This document shows positions 17,254 to 26,830 of a DNA stretch of 64,000 nt, in pieces (position 1 is the first letter of the stretch; every line of letters begins with the position of its first letter). The stretch spans positions 395,492-459,491 of the forward strand of contig CAJOFM010000001.1 in assembly GCA_905233915.1 (NCBI GenBank), written 5' to 3'. The stretch comes from an uncultured Muribaculaceae bacterium (GTDB taxonomy: Bacteria; Bacteroidota; Bacteroidia; Bacteroidales; Muribaculaceae). A program made the position numbers and the translations under genes. Below the pieces are notes generated by a model. It was not told the DNA's origin. It saw only the letters and a list, made by a program, of their open reading frames with translations, and did not search any database.

Positions 17254-19614
17254 TTATAGGATTTCAAATTTTGCGAATTTCAACAGCAGTTTGCGTGTCT
17301 GGCCGTCGTTAAACATGACGTCAATCTTGGCATCACTCCCGCTTGTGTCGATTTTAATCACCTCACCGCGACCGAAGCGGTGGTGCAGGATTTCCGTCCC
17401 CACGGTCAGCTCATCGGCCGTGTGGATGTTGAAATTGCCATTGGCGGCTGGTGGCGGGGTGGGCGAGACTGGCCTCGATGGTGCGACTGGCGGTGTCGGT
17501 CTTGAGGTCGTTGTCTTGGTGACGGTTTTCCTCGCGGGAGGCATTTGTGTGGAACGGGGCTTTGTCTCGGTATAACGCGACATCGTCCTTGAAGGTATAG
17601 GCGCAGAGTTGGTACTGCCTATCATCAGGTATTCGGCGTTGATGTCCCGCAGGAAACGGCTCATCACGCATGATTTGGTCTGCCCATTATGATAGCGCGA
17701 GGTGGCATAAGTGATCACGCAGTTCACCTCAGCACGTGTAATGGCTACATAAAGTAGCCGTCGTTCCTCCTCGATTTGTGACATTGAACCGGCACTCATC
17801 GCGCTGGGGAACAGGTCTTCCTCCACGCCCACAATGATGACGTTTCTGAACTCCAATCCCTTGGCGGCATGCACGGTCATCAGCGTTACCTTTTCGCCAT
17901 CGGGGTCGTTCATGTCCTGGTCGGTGAGCAATGAGGTCTCGGCTAGGAAATCGCCAATCTGACAATGCTCATCACCGCTCTCCTCTTTGTTCTGCTGGAA
18001 ATCGTTCACCGCATTGATCAGCTCGTCGAGGTTCTCGATACGGCTGATGTTCTCGGGCGTGTTATCTCCCATGAGCACGCTCTTGATGCGGGTCTGCTTG
18101 ACGGTTTCCTGTGCCACGGTCAGCGCATCGCTGCCACTTTGATTGAGTTCAATCAGGCCATTCATCAGGGTGGTAAAACCCTCCAGTTTGGACAGGGTGC
18201 CGCGGTTCACGTTCAGCCCGTACTGCTCGGCATGGTTCATCACCTGCCACATGCTCACGCCGTTCTCGGTGGCACAATGGGTAATCTTCCCGATGGTGGT
18301 GTCACCAATGCCACGGCTGGGATAATTGATGACGCGCCTCAAGGCCTCATCATCGTCGGGATTGATGACAAGCCTGAAGTAACAGATGGCGTCTTTCACC
18401 TCCTTGCGCTGGTAGAACGACAAGCCGCCGTAGATGCGGTAGGGGATGGCGTTGCGCATATTGCCATGTTTGTCTCGGCGCCCGCCATTGCTCAAGGCTT
18501 CCTCCAGCACACGCGACTGGGCATTGGTGCGGTAGAGCACGGCATAGTCCTCGTAGCTGTCACCTTGTCGCGCCTTTAATGCGGCAATCTGGTTGGCCAC
18601 GACATAAGCCTCCTCATAGTCGCTGTAGCATTGGATGACGGGAATCTTCTCGCCCAGATCATTCTTGCTGAACAGGTGCTTGGCAATCTGCCCCTTGTTT
18701 TTCTCGATGAGGCTGTTGGCGGCATCGGTGATGGTCTGGGTCGAACGGTAGTTGCGTTCAAGCTTAAAAGTCTGGATATCGGGATAGAACCGTTTCAGCT
18801 TCAAGATGTTGTCGATGTTGGCGCCGCGGAAGCTGTAGATGCTTTGCGCGTCATCACCCACCACGCACAGGCGGTTGTATTTCTTGCTCAGCTGATGCAC
18901 GATCAGGTGCTGGGAAAAGTTAGTGTCCTGGTACTCGTCAACGAGGATATAGCGGAAAAACTCCTGATACTGTTCCAAAACGTCCTCGTGGTCGCGCAGC
19001 AGGATGTTGGTATAAAGCAACAGGTCGTCAAAGTCCATCGCTCCAGCAATGCGGCAACGGCTCCAGTAGGCCTTGTAGATATTGGCAATCTCGGGTCGCA
19101 TGGCATCGCGGTCAGCATCGATCAGGTTCTGGTTGCGGGCATAATCATCGGGGGTGATCAATGCGTTCTTGGCATTACTGATCTGCGTCTGGATGCTGCT
19201 GGGCTTATAGAGTTTATCATCAAGACCCATGTCTTTGATAATGAGCTTAATGAGTGAGCGGGAGTCGCTTTGGTCATAGATTGTGAAATCGGGTTTGAAC
19301 CCGATGCGCTCGGCGTTGCGGCGCAACAGTCGTGAGAAGATAGAGTGGAACGTGCCCATCCACAGTTGGGCAGCCACCTCAGGACCTGCCAGCGGCTCGA
19401 TGCGTTCACGCATCTCTCGTGCGGCTTTGTTGGTGAACGTCAATGCCATGATGCGCCACGGCTCGTATCCCAGGTTGAGTAGATGCACTATTTTGTAGGT
19501 GAGTACACGCGTCTTGCCCGAGCCGGCGCCTGCAATCACCAGTTGCGGCCCGTCGCAATACTCGACTGCCGCGCGTTGTTGTTCGTTCAGTTTTTCCAGG
19601 TAATCCTCATTCAT
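17254..19614 (-). CDS. ATP-dependent DNA helicase, UvrD/PcrA family
   Basis: 786 residues from the ATG at 19614; a GTG at 19620 would overlap the upstream gene by 4 bases. Superfamily 1 motifs in order: Q motif LNEQQRAAVE, Walker A AGAGSGKT near residue 33, DEYQDT (motif II), VVGDDAQSIYSFRGA (motif III), RNYRSTQTI (IV), VTLMTVHAAKGLEF (V) and EERRLLYVAITRA (VI). The C-terminal 100 residues are Pro/Thr-rich and end with a tudor-like LHHRFGRGEVIKID segment, as in PcrA. It unwinds DNA in repair and replication-conflict resolution. Expressed from the promoter ahead of the HsdR_N-like gene. Confidence 0.95.
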   Translation of the reverse strand: MNEDYLEKLNEQQRAAVEYCDGPQLVIAGAGSGKTRVLTYKIVHLLNLGYEPWRIMALTFTNKAAREMRERIEPLAGPEVAAQLWMGTFHSIFSRLLRRNAERIGFKPDFTIYDQSDSRSLIKLIIKDMGLDDKLYKPSSIQTQISNAKNALITPDDYARNQNLIDADRDAMRPEIANIYKAYWSRCRIAGAMDFDDLLLYTNILLRDHEDVLEQYQEFFRYILVDEYQDTNFSQHLIVHQLSKKYNRLCVVGDDAQSIYSFRGANIDNILKLKRFYPDIQTFKLERNYRSTQTITDAANSLIEKNKGQIAKHLFSKNDLGEKIPVIQCYSDYEEAYVVANQIAALKARQGDSYEDYAVLYRTNAQSRVLEEALSNGGRRDKHGNMRNAIPYRIYGGLSFYQRKEVKDAICYFRLVINPDDDEALRRVINYPSRGIGDTTIGKITHCATENGVSMWQVMNHAEQYGLNVNRGTLSKLEGFTTLMNGLIELNQSGSDALTVAQETVKQTRIKSVLMGDNTPENISRIENLDELINAVNDFQQNKEESGDEHCQIGDFLAETSLLTDQDMNDPDGEKVTLMTVHAAKGLEFRNVIIVGVEEDLFPSAMSAGSMSQIEEERRLLYVAITRAEVNCVITYATSRYHNGQTKSCVMSRFLRDINAEYLMIGSTNSAPIPSRTMSRYTETKPRSTQMPPARKTVTKTTTSRPTPPVAPSRPVSPTPPPAANGNFNIHTADELTVGTEILHHRFGRGEVIKIDTSGSDAKIDVMFNDGQTRKLLLKFAKFEIL

Positions 19615-19616
19615 GG

Positions 19617-20069
19617 TCACAATTCGTTATAGCAGGGGATAGTTTCAAGAAATCGGTAGTTGTTGTTATCGTAGTCAATTTGGCAGCAATAGTGTTCAAG
19701 ACCATTGCTCACAATCAAGTAATGTGCCTTCAACACCATGTTGTAGCGCACAATCTGGTCAAAGGTCTTCTGCGTGATGTTGATGGTCGGGGCCTTGTAC
19801 TCAACAATGACCAGCGGATGGCCAGTGCGGTCGGCGACCACCGTGTCGCAGCGGCGGGCAATGCCGTTCTGCGTCAGCGACACCTCGTTGCCCATGAGCG
19901 CCGCGGGAAATGCCTTCTCGGTGATGAGCCATTCCACGAAGTGCTGACGCACCCATTCCTCGGGGGTCAACGCTACCCAGCGGTCACGCAGCCGGTCCCA
20001 GATGCTCCATGAATCATCCTCCCGCCGCTTCACCTTATACTCATATTCCGGCAAATTCAACTCCACCAT
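19617..20069 (-). CDS. HsdR N-terminal domain protein
   Basis: 150 residues. The conserved region VALTPEEWVRQHFVEWLI and RCDTVVADRTGHPLVIVEYKAP is the restriction-enzyme-like HSDR_N domain: D near residue 95 and E-x-K in VEYKAP form the putative nuclease site. There is no helicase portion and no HsdM or HsdS neighbour, so it is not a type I restriction system. Similar stand-alone proteins occur in most Bacteroidetes with unknown roles. Its stop lies within 6 bases of the uvrD start, so the two are translationally linked. Confidence 0.85.
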   Translation of the reverse strand: MVELNLPEYEYKVKRREDDSWSIWDRLRDRWVALTPEEWVRQHFVEWLITEKAFPAALMGNEVSLTQNGIARRCDTVVADRTGHPLVIVEYKAPTINITQKTFDQIVRYNMVLKAHYLIVSNGLEHYCCQIDYDNNNYRFLETIPCYNEL

Positions 20070-20091
20070 TGCTCATCGTGATTTCTTTCCA

Positions 20092-20122
20092 CAAAGGTAT
20101 AACATTTTCTCCACTTGTGCAA
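20092..20122 (-). promoter_or_regulatory. Promoter of HsdR_N-uvrD-nspC
   Basis: Minus strand TTG (20120-20122), 20-base spacer, TACCTTTG (20092-20099), 22 bases before the ATG. One of the best-formed promoters in the window. Confidence 0.75.
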
Positions 20123-20185
20123 GATAAAAAGTCGACCCAGTGGCGTCTATGCTTTGCGAGCGGTAGCTCGTACGAAAAAAATGCT

Positions 20186-20193
20186 TACCTTTG
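20186..20193 (+). promoter_or_regulatory. -7 element TACCTTTG before the M64 peptidase
   Basis: TAnnTTTG match 22 bases before the start at 20216. No TTG at the usual distance; a small GC hairpin (20157-20170) lies there instead. Confidence 0.6.
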
Positions 20194-20215
20194 CATCAAC
20201 TAAATCACAATTCCC

Positions 20216-21628
20216 ATGAATAGATTGCTCTTTTCACTCGTTTTAACCCTCATGGCCATCACTGCAATGGCCCAATCGTTTGATGACAATTTTGATGGCC
20301 GCACCCTGCGTCTCGATTACATCTTTGCCGGCAATCATGATGCCCAGCAGATCTACCTCGAGCAACTGTGCGTGACACCGCAGTGGGCGGGCCGCAAAAG
20401 CCGTCTAGCCGATGTCCCCCTCAAGGGCAATGGCCAAATACAAGTGCGTGACCACGCCACGGGCACGACCCTTTTTGTGCACACTTTTTCCACCCTTTTC
20501 CAGGAATGGCTGGCGACCGAGGAAGCGACAAAGGTGAGTCGGGCCTTCTCTACCAGTTACAATGTGCCCATGCCCAAACGTCCCGTTGACGTCACCGTGT
20601 CGCTCACCGACTTTCACGGCAACGTGGTGGCACAATTGACCCACACGGTAGATCCTGCCGACATACTCATCCGCCAGCTCGGCGAGAACGGAATCCCCTA
20701 TCATTACGTGTGGAAAGGCAAGACGCTTCCGGTTCAAGAGAAAGCAGCCGACCAACCTGGCAAGCGTGACTATAATCCTACCGAAGGCCCTCTCGACGGT
20801 GTCCCCGACATCACCGAGTGCATCGACCTGGCCATCGTGGCCGAGGGTTATACCCGTGCACAGATGGGTAAGTTCTACTCCGATTGCCAGCGGGTGGTCG
20901 ATGCCCTGTTTGCCCATGAGCCCTTCACCTCAATGAAGGACCGCTTCAACGTTGTCGCAGTGGCCGCCGAGTCGTTGACCAGCGGACCCAGTGTGCCCCA
21001 TTTGGGCCGGTGGAGTTCAACACCTGTGGGAACCCACTACGACACCTTCTACAGCGACCGTTATCTGATGACGCAAGATATCCACCGCCTCTACGACGTG
21101 CTCTCGGGCGTTCCCTTCGAGCACATCATTGTGCTGGTTAACAGCGACACCTATGGCGGCGGTGGCATCTACAATCAGATCACTGTTACCACGAGCGACC
21201 ATCCCACCTTCCATCAGGTGCTGGTCCATGAGTTCGGCCATGCCTATGCCGGACTGGGTGACGAATACTTCTATGATGACGGTTATGAGACGATGTACCC
21301 CGATGATACTGAACCCTGGGAGCCTAACCTCACCACATTGGTTGACTTCCAGAGCAAGTGGGCCGACATGCTCCCCAAGGGTACGCCCGTTCCCACACCG
21401 CCGGATCCCAAGGTGCCCAACTACCGCAAGATTACTAATGACAAGGAACAACGGTTGCTCGACGCTGCAACCCAGCGCGTCGGAGTGTTTGAGGGCGGGG
21501 GATACCAATCTAAGGGCGTTTACCGTCCTGCCCAGGAATGTCGCATGAAAATCAACGAGGTCGCAAATTTCTGCCCCGTCTGCTCTCGCGCTATCCAGCG
21601 CATTACCGACTTCTACACCAGCCACTAA
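20216..21628 (+). CDS. Secreted M64-family metallopeptidase (IgA-peptidase family)
   Basis: 470 residues. The signal peptide ends at AMAQ near residue 19. Residues 20-170 are the M64 N-terminal beta domain; residues about 195-465 the peptidase. The zinc site is H338-E339-F-G-H342, with a third ligand D349 (HEFGHAYAGLGDEY). The C-terminal half has a conserved CRMKINEVANFCPVCSRAI segment with three cysteines. The family was named for an IgA protease of a Clostridium, but most members are untested, so the IgA substrate is not implied. There is no sorting domain at the C-terminus. It converges on the GH92 gene with 20 bases between. Confidence 0.88.
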   Translation: MNRLLFSLVLTLMAITAMAQSFDDNFDGRTLRLDYIFAGNHDAQQIYLEQLCVTPQWAGRKSRLADVPLKGNGQIQVRDHATGTTLFVHTFSTLFQEWLATEEATKVSRAFSTSYNVPMPKRPVDVTVSLTDFHGNVVAQLTHTVDPADILIRQLGENGIPYHYVWKGKTLPVQEKAADQPGKRDYNPTEGPLDGVPDITECIDLAIVAEGYTRAQMGKFYSDCQRVVDALFAHEPFTSMKDRFNVVAVAAESLTSGPSVPHLGRWSSTPVGTHYDTFYSDRYLMTQDIHRLYDVLSGVPFEHIIVLVNSDTYGGGGIYNQITVTTSDHPTFHQVLVHEFGHAYAGLGDEYFYDDGYETMYPDDTEPWEPNLTTLVDFQSKWADMLPKGTPVPTPPDPKVPNYRKITNDKEQRLLDAATQRVGVFEGGGYQSKGVYRPAQECRMKINEVANFCPVCSRAIQRITDFYTSH

Positions 21629-21648
21629 TGAGTGGTTAGTGGATTAGG

Positions 21649-23808
21649 TCAGGGACGATTCTTTTTGGCGGTGCCCCATTTGCTGGGCTTGGGACCCATG
21701 ACGAGTTCCAAGGCGCCGCCGGCAATGATGTCACTGTAGTCGATGTAGCTTTTATCATAGCGCTTGCCATTGAGGCGGGCGCTTTGTATATAGATGTTTT
21801 GGTCGTTGTTGTTGATAGCCTTGACCGTGAACGTCTTGCCGTCGCCCACGTTGATGGCCACCTCGTTGAACAGCGGCGAGCCGATGATATATTTGCCACC
21901 AGCCGGCTCCTCCTGATACAGTCCGATGGATGACAGGACATACCATGCCGACATCTGGCCAACGTCCTCGTTGCCCGAGAGGCCGTCAAGGTCATTGTGG
22001 TAAAGCTCGCGCAGCACGCGGCGGATGAGCGATGCGGCCTTCCATGGCTGTCCCACATAGTGATACATATAGATGATGTGGTGACTGGGCTCATTACCAT
22101 GGGCATATTGGCCGATAAGGCCCGACACGTCGGGCGATGCATCTTCACCCAAGTCGCCCTCGATGATAAACAGCGAGTCAAGTTTGGCTATGAAGGCTTT
22201 TTCGCTGCCGAACAGGTCCACCAACCCATGCACATCGTGAGGTACCAGCCAGGTATATTGCCAGGCGTTGCCCTCACAGTAGTCGTCGTTGCGGTGCTTG
22301 GTCGATAGCGGGTCAAATTCCTTGGCATCACGGAAGTTGCCCTTCGAGTCCTTTCCACGCATGAACTTAAGGTTCTTGTCAAAGTAGTGCCTGTAGGACT
22401 TGCAGCGATCGTTGAAGTAATTGAAATTGTCCTGGTTGCCTGCAGCCTTGGCTACCTGGGCGATGCACCAATCGGCAAGTGCATACTCCAGGCCTCGCGC
22501 CACCGTCTCTTTGTCGGGCTCCAGGTCATAGGGGATGTAACCGTATTGTTTCAACAGACCCATAGAGCGCTCGTCAAGCATCGCACTGGTCACCATCGCT
22601 GTGAGGGCGGCTGCGGTATCCACATCAAAGCCTTTGAGCACAAGGTCGGCAAGCACCGGTACGCCAGGGTTGCCCACCATGCAGTCGGTCTCATTACCCA
22701 TCAGGTGCCACACGGGCAGCTTGCCTTGTTGCTCAAAGATGTGCAGGAACGTCTGGGCAATGTCTTGTTGCTTCTCGCGGTGGATCAGCGTCTGCAAGGG
22801 GTGGGCGGCGCGGTAGGTGTCCCATAGCGACAGGGTGGTGTAGTTGGTGAAATCACCCTGATGCACCTCGCCGTCAGCACCACGGTACTCGCCATTGACG
22901 TCACAGAACACCGACGGTGCTACCATCGTGTGGTACAGGGCGGTATAGAATACCGTGCGGTCATCCTCATTATCTGAAGAAACGGCTACTTTGCTTAATT
23001 CCCGGTTCCAGGCCTCGTTGGCAGCATCAGCGACTTTGTCGAAATTCCACTCGGGGTTCTCGCTGACAAGATTCAGCAAGGCATTTTCAGCACTGACGGC
23101 CGACAGGCCTGTCTTGACCAACAGCGGTTCGCCAATGTTGGGAACCATTATCAGCCCAAGAGTGTCCTGGTCCAGTTTCTCAAGCTTCACGTCACGGGAA
23201 AACTCCATGGCAAAGAAATCCCGTTGCCTGCGTGCCCAACCCATGGAATGGCGGTAACCGATGATGAGGCGGGGCGAGAGTTGACGCATCTGGACCTCTT
23301 TGGGCGAGTCCCAGCCGATGCCTTGCCCCAGGTCGAGCAACAATAGGGCCGTATCGATGCTGGAGGCAAAGGTGTAACGGTGCATCCCCGTGCGCTGGGT
23401 GGCGGTCAGCTCCACGTTTACGTAGTATCTGCCGGCATCATGTAGTTTCACGGCATAGTAGCCCGGCCTCACTGTCTCGTCATCGTGCTTGAAGACGACT
23501 TCACGCTGGTCACGGTTGGTCACTGGTAAAAGTGCCACGTCGCCCAGGTCGCCGATGCCTGTTCCGCTCAGGTGCTGATGGCCGAACCCTATCAGCACCG
23601 AGTCGCTCGTGTGGTACCCCGAGCACCAGTCCCAGCCGCGTGTGTGCTCGGTGGGTCCCAGCTGCACATATCCGAACGGCACATTGGCGCCCAGGAACAC
23701 ATGGCCGTGTCCGCCCGTGCCGATTGTCGGGTTGACATAATCGGTGTAATTGGCTGCGTTAATCGAGCAGCACAGTATCATGAAAACAGTAAAAAGCCAG
23801 TTTCTCAT
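21649..23808 (-). CDS. GH92 alpha-1,2-mannosidase-family glycosidase
   Basis: 719 residues. Signal peptide 1-19. Family blocks: YVNPTIGTGGHGHVFLGA at the mature N-terminus, GFGHQHLSGTG, GNETDCMVGNPGVPVLAD in the catalytic half, and SGNEDVGQMSAWYVLSSIGLY near the end. GH92 enzymes are calcium-dependent exo-mannosidases that trim alpha-mannosides, often from host N-glycans, in the periplasm of gut Bacteroidetes. There are no SusC/SusD genes nearby, so it is not in a classic utilisation locus. Linkage preference cannot be inferred. Confidence 0.93.
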   Translation of the reverse strand: MRNWLFTVFMILCCSINAANYTDYVNPTIGTGGHGHVFLGANVPFGYVQLGPTEHTRGWDWCSGYHTSDSVLIGFGHQHLSGTGIGDLGDVALLPVTNRDQREVVFKHDDETVRPGYYAVKLHDAGRYYVNVELTATQRTGMHRYTFASSIDTALLLLDLGQGIGWDSPKEVQMRQLSPRLIIGYRHSMGWARRQRDFFAMEFSRDVKLEKLDQDTLGLIMVPNIGEPLLVKTGLSAVSAENALLNLVSENPEWNFDKVADAANEAWNRELSKVAVSSDNEDDRTVFYTALYHTMVAPSVFCDVNGEYRGADGEVHQGDFTNYTTLSLWDTYRAAHPLQTLIHREKQQDIAQTFLHIFEQQGKLPVWHLMGNETDCMVGNPGVPVLADLVLKGFDVDTAAALTAMVTSAMLDERSMGLLKQYGYIPYDLEPDKETVARGLEYALADWCIAQVAKAAGNQDNFNYFNDRCKSYRHYFDKNLKFMRGKDSKGNFRDAKEFDPLSTKHRNDDYCEGNAWQYTWLVPHDVHGLVDLFGSEKAFIAKLDSLFIIEGDLGEDASPDVSGLIGQYAHGNEPSHHIIYMYHYVGQPWKAASLIRRVLRELYHNDLDGLSGNEDVGQMSAWYVLSSIGLYQEEPAGGKYIIGSPLFNEVAINVGDGKTFTVKAINNNDQNIYIQSARLNGKRYDKSYIDYSDIIAGGALELVMGPKPSKWGTAKKNRP

Positions 23809-23838
23809 TTTCTTGTCTTGTTGATGTGATTAGATTTG

Positions 23839-23846
23839 CAAATATA
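23839..23846 (-). promoter_or_regulatory. -7 element TATATTTG before the GH92 gene
   Basis: Minus-strand TAnnTTTG match 30 bases before the start at 23808. Confidence 0.5.
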
Positions 23847-23899
23847 GTAATTATTGAGAAAAATCCCGCTTCAAAAATAGTATATTCACGAGAATTAGT

Positions 23900-23907
23900 T
23901 AAATTTG
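23900..23907 (+). promoter_or_regulatory. -7 element TAAATTTG before the S9 peptidase
   Basis: Plus-strand TAnnTTTG match about 60 bases before the chosen start at 23969. Confidence 0.5.
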
Positions 23908-23968
23908 CAGGTTGAAACATACTAATGAAATTTTCAAAACTAATATACATCCATTAACAGTAAAAATT

Positions 23969-26173
23969 ATGAAATTACTCAAGTTAACAGCAATGTCGGT
24001 TGCGGCTTTGGCCCTGTTGTGCTCCTCGACCTGCTCCAAGCAGGAGACGGCTCCCGGTCAGGCTCCCGCTACCGAGAAATCTTCGGCGAAGATGGAAAAG
24101 AAAGAATTCACTCCCGAGTTCCTTAATCTGCTGGGCCGCGTGGGCGGACCGCAAGTGTCACCCGATGGTAAGAAGATCCTGTATGGTGTGACCTATTATG
24201 ACATCTCAACCAACAAGGGCAACTGCGACTTGTGGGTGATGGACGTGGACGGCAATAATGCTCGTCAGATCACCAACACGCCCAAGAGTGAGAGCAATGC
24301 CGTTTGGATTGATGGCGGTAAGAAAATCGCCTTCATCTACACCGAGGATGGTGAGGCCAAATGCCCCCAGTTGTGGGTAATGAATGCCGATGGCAGCAGC
24401 CGTAGCGTCGTGAGCAATCTGGAAGAGGGTATTGAGGGCTTCGTGTTCTCGCCCGACGAGAAGCGCGTGGTCATGATCGGCCAAGTGAAGTACGGCCAGA
24501 CAGCCCAGGACATCTATCCCGACCTGGACAAGACCACGGGTAAGATTTTTGACGACATGATGTACAAGCACTGGGACGAGTGGGTAAAGGTGATTCCTCA
24601 TCCCTTTGTGGCTGACTTTGACGGCAGCAAGGCCGGCAACGTCAAGGACGTTCTTGAGGGTGAGCCCTATGAGTCGCCGATGAGGCCTTGGGGCGGCATC
24701 GAGTCGCTGGCTTGGACGCCCGACAGCAAGAGCCTGGTTTACGTCTGCCGCAAGAAAACTGGTAAGGACTATGCTTTCTCGACCAACAGCGACCTGTACA
24801 AGTATGACTTGGAAACCGGCAAGACCGAGAACCTGACTCAGGGCATGATGGGTTACGACACCTATCCCATCATCAACAGCAAGGGTCAGATGGCATGGTT
24901 GTCGATGGAACATGACGGATACGAGGCCGACAAGAACCGCATCTTCTTCATGGATGAGAACGGCAACAAGAAAGACCTCACCGCCAATTGGGACTATAGC
25001 GTTGACGCTATCGCTTGGTCTCCCGACGAGAAATTCATTTACTTCATCTGCCCGTTCCAGGGTGTGCAGCCCATCTTCCGCATGGATGTCGCTACCCAGC
25101 AGGTTGACACGATAGCCATGGGCGTGTGTGACTACGACGGATTGGCATTTGCTGGCGACAAGGTGATTACCTGTCAGCACAGCTACCAGACGCCCAACGA
25201 GATTTATTCTGTGGAAATGGGTAAAGAGCCCGTTAAGCTCACCCACGTGAATGATGAAATGTTGGCTCAGGTTGACCCCATCGGCATCGAGAAGCGCATG
25301 ATTCCCACAACCGATGGCAAACTGATGACCACTTGGGTATGCTATCCGCCCAACTTCGACCCCAACAAGAAGTATCCCGCTATCCTCTTCTGTGAGGGTG
25401 GCCCGCAATCGCCTGTAAGCCAGTTCTGGAGCTATCGCTGGAACATGCGCATCATGGCCAGCAACGGCTATATCGTTATTCTGCCCAACCGTCGCGGTCT
25501 GCCGGGCTTCGGCACCGAGTGGAACGCTCAAATCAGCGGCGATTATGGTGGCCAGAACATGCGTGACTACCTGAGCGCAGTGGACTACATGAAGAAGGAG
25601 CCTTACATCGATGGTGACCACATCGGTGCCGTGGGTGCCAGCTACGGTGGCTACTCGGTTTACTTCCTTGCAGGTAACCACAACAAGCGCTTTGCCTGCT
25701 TCCTGGCTCATGCCGGTATCTTCAACCTCGAGGCCCAGTACCTGGAGACCGAGGAGATGTGGTTTGTGCAGTGGGATCTGGGCGGCGCATTCTGGGAGAA
25801 GAACAATGCCATTGCTCAGCGTTCCTACACTCAGGCCAATCCCAAGAACTATGTTCAGAATTGGGATACGCCTATCATGTGCACCGCTGGCGAACTTGAT
25901 TACCGCATCGTCTTCACTCAGGCTTGCCAGGCATTCAATGCTGCCAAGATCAAGGGACTGCCCGCACGTCTCTTGCTCTTCCCCGACGAGAACCACTGGA
26001 TTCTCAAGCCGCAGAACAGCATCCTGTGGCAGCGTGAGTTCTTCAACTGGCTTGACACTTGGTTGAAGCCCGACAGCGAGGCTGCCAAGAAATACAAAGC
26101 CCAGCAGGACTCCATCAACGCCGCCAAGGCTGCTGCAGCACCTGTAGCACCCGTTGAGGAGAAGAAAAACTGA
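23969..26173 (+). CDS. S9-family (prolyl oligopeptidase/DPP-like) peptidase, likely lipoprotein
   Basis: 734 residues from the ATG at 23969; an ATG at 23912 would overlap the promoter. The N-terminus is a lipoprotein-like signal (VAALALLCSSTC). Residues about 60-440 are WD40/PD40-type propeller repeats (SPDGKKILYGV, TPDSKSLVYVC, SPDEKFIYFIC). Residues 450-715 are the alpha/beta hydrolase with Ser558 in GASYGGYS, Asp644 in AGELDYRI and His676 in DENHW. The C-terminal 25 residues are Ala/Lys-rich. It probably releases di- or tripeptides at the cell envelope. A terminator follows. Confidence 0.92.
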   Translation: MKLLKLTAMSVAALALLCSSTCSKQETAPGQAPATEKSSAKMEKKEFTPEFLNLLGRVGGPQVSPDGKKILYGVTYYDISTNKGNCDLWVMDVDGNNARQITNTPKSESNAVWIDGGKKIAFIYTEDGEAKCPQLWVMNADGSSRSVVSNLEEGIEGFVFSPDEKRVVMIGQVKYGQTAQDIYPDLDKTTGKIFDDMMYKHWDEWVKVIPHPFVADFDGSKAGNVKDVLEGEPYESPMRPWGGIESLAWTPDSKSLVYVCRKKTGKDYAFSTNSDLYKYDLETGKTENLTQGMMGYDTYPIINSKGQMAWLSMEHDGYEADKNRIFFMDENGNKKDLTANWDYSVDAIAWSPDEKFIYFICPFQGVQPIFRMDVATQQVDTIAMGVCDYDGLAFAGDKVITCQHSYQTPNEIYSVEMGKEPVKLTHVNDEMLAQVDPIGIEKRMIPTTDGKLMTTWVCYPPNFDPNKKYPAILFCEGGPQSPVSQFWSYRWNMRIMASNGYIVILPNRRGLPGFGTEWNAQISGDYGGQNMRDYLSAVDYMKKEPYIDGDHIGAVGASYGGYSVYFLAGNHNKRFACFLAHAGIFNLEAQYLETEEMWFVQWDLGGAFWEKNNAIAQRSYTQANPKNYVQNWDTPIMCTAGELDYRIVFTQACQAFNAAKIKGLPARLLLFPDENHWILKPQNSILWQREFFNWLDTWLKPDSEAAKKYKAQQDSINAAKAAAAPVAPVEEKKN

Positions 26174-26188
26174 TAACCCGTCAATTTT

Positions 26189-26231
26189 GTCAAACGGAGA
26201 GGCCTATTTGGGTCCCTCCGTTTGATGTTTT
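26189..26231 (+). terminator. Intrinsic terminator after the S9 peptidase
   Basis: 10-bp perfect outer stem (26189-26198 with 26215-26224) followed by a T run. Confidence 0.8.
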
Positions 26232-26235
26232 TATA

Positions 26236-26243
26236 GTAACTTT
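26236..26243 (+). promoter_or_regulatory. -7 element TAACTTTG fused to a start codon
   Basis: The ATG of the DUF2284 gene begins 7 bases after the last G of the element, so the transcript is expected to be leaderless. Confidence 0.6.
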
Positions 26244-26249
26244 GCAACT

Positions 26250-26804
26250 ATGGAATATAAAGTAAGCACTAAGCAAGTGACCATCGGCGCCGAAGAATTC
26301 GTCAGCCGCTATCGTGACGTGGAGCGCATCAGGGTGTTCTGTACACAATGCCCTTCATTTGGTAAGGTGTGGTCCTGTCCTCCGTTTGACTTTGATGCCC
26401 GCACTGTCAGCGATGGCTTTGCCACCGTCACCGTGACGGGGACGACCATTGAGTTTGACGAGGAGACACGTGCCGCCTGCAAGACCACCGAGCAATCATC
26501 GGCCACAGGACGTGAGGCGATGGAACAGGTTTGGAAATCGTTGTTGCCAAGCTTGTATGAACAGGAACGCGCTATTCCCGGCAGCCGTTGTTTTACCTTT
26601 CGCTGCTCATTGTGTCCCGAGGGATGTACCCGCCCGTCGGGAAAGCCTTGCCGCCATCCCGGGAAGATGCGCCACTCATTGGAGTCGGTGGGCTTTGATG
26701 TTGTTGCAATAACGCGTGACTTGCTGGGAATTGAGTTGGCGTGGAGCACCGACGGCTCCTTACCCAAGCATCTCACGCTCGTCACCGCCCTCTTTCAGCA
26801 CTGA
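26250..26804 (+). CDS. DUF2284-family cysteine-rich metal-binding protein
   Basis: 184 residues, cytosolic. Conserved cysteines: CTQCPSFGKVWSCPP near residue 31, then FRCSLCPEGCTRPSGKPCRHP near residue 118 (given as CSLCPEGC and PCRHP). This pattern marks DUF2284, a family of predicted iron-sulphur or metal-binding proteins with no settled function. The spacing of C-x2-C and C-x2-C-x3-C suggests at least one cluster. The start is unambiguous because the -7 element lies immediately upstream. Confidence 0.85.
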   Translation: MEYKVSTKQVTIGAEEFVSRYRDVERIRVFCTQCPSFGKVWSCPPFDFDARTVSDGFATVTVTGTTIEFDEETRAACKTTEQSSATGREAMEQVWKSLLPSLYEQERAIPGSRCFTFRCSLCPEGCTRPSGKPCRHPGKMRHSLESVGFDVVAITRDLLGIELAWSTDGSLPKHLTLVTALFQH

Positions 26805-26830
26805 TTAACAGGCGGTGTTAGTCCTTGTAT

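Noticed and set aside
19617-20069. Type I restriction-modification system
   Set aside because: No HsdM, HsdS or full-length HsdR is present; only the small N-terminal domain protein is found next to a repair helicase.
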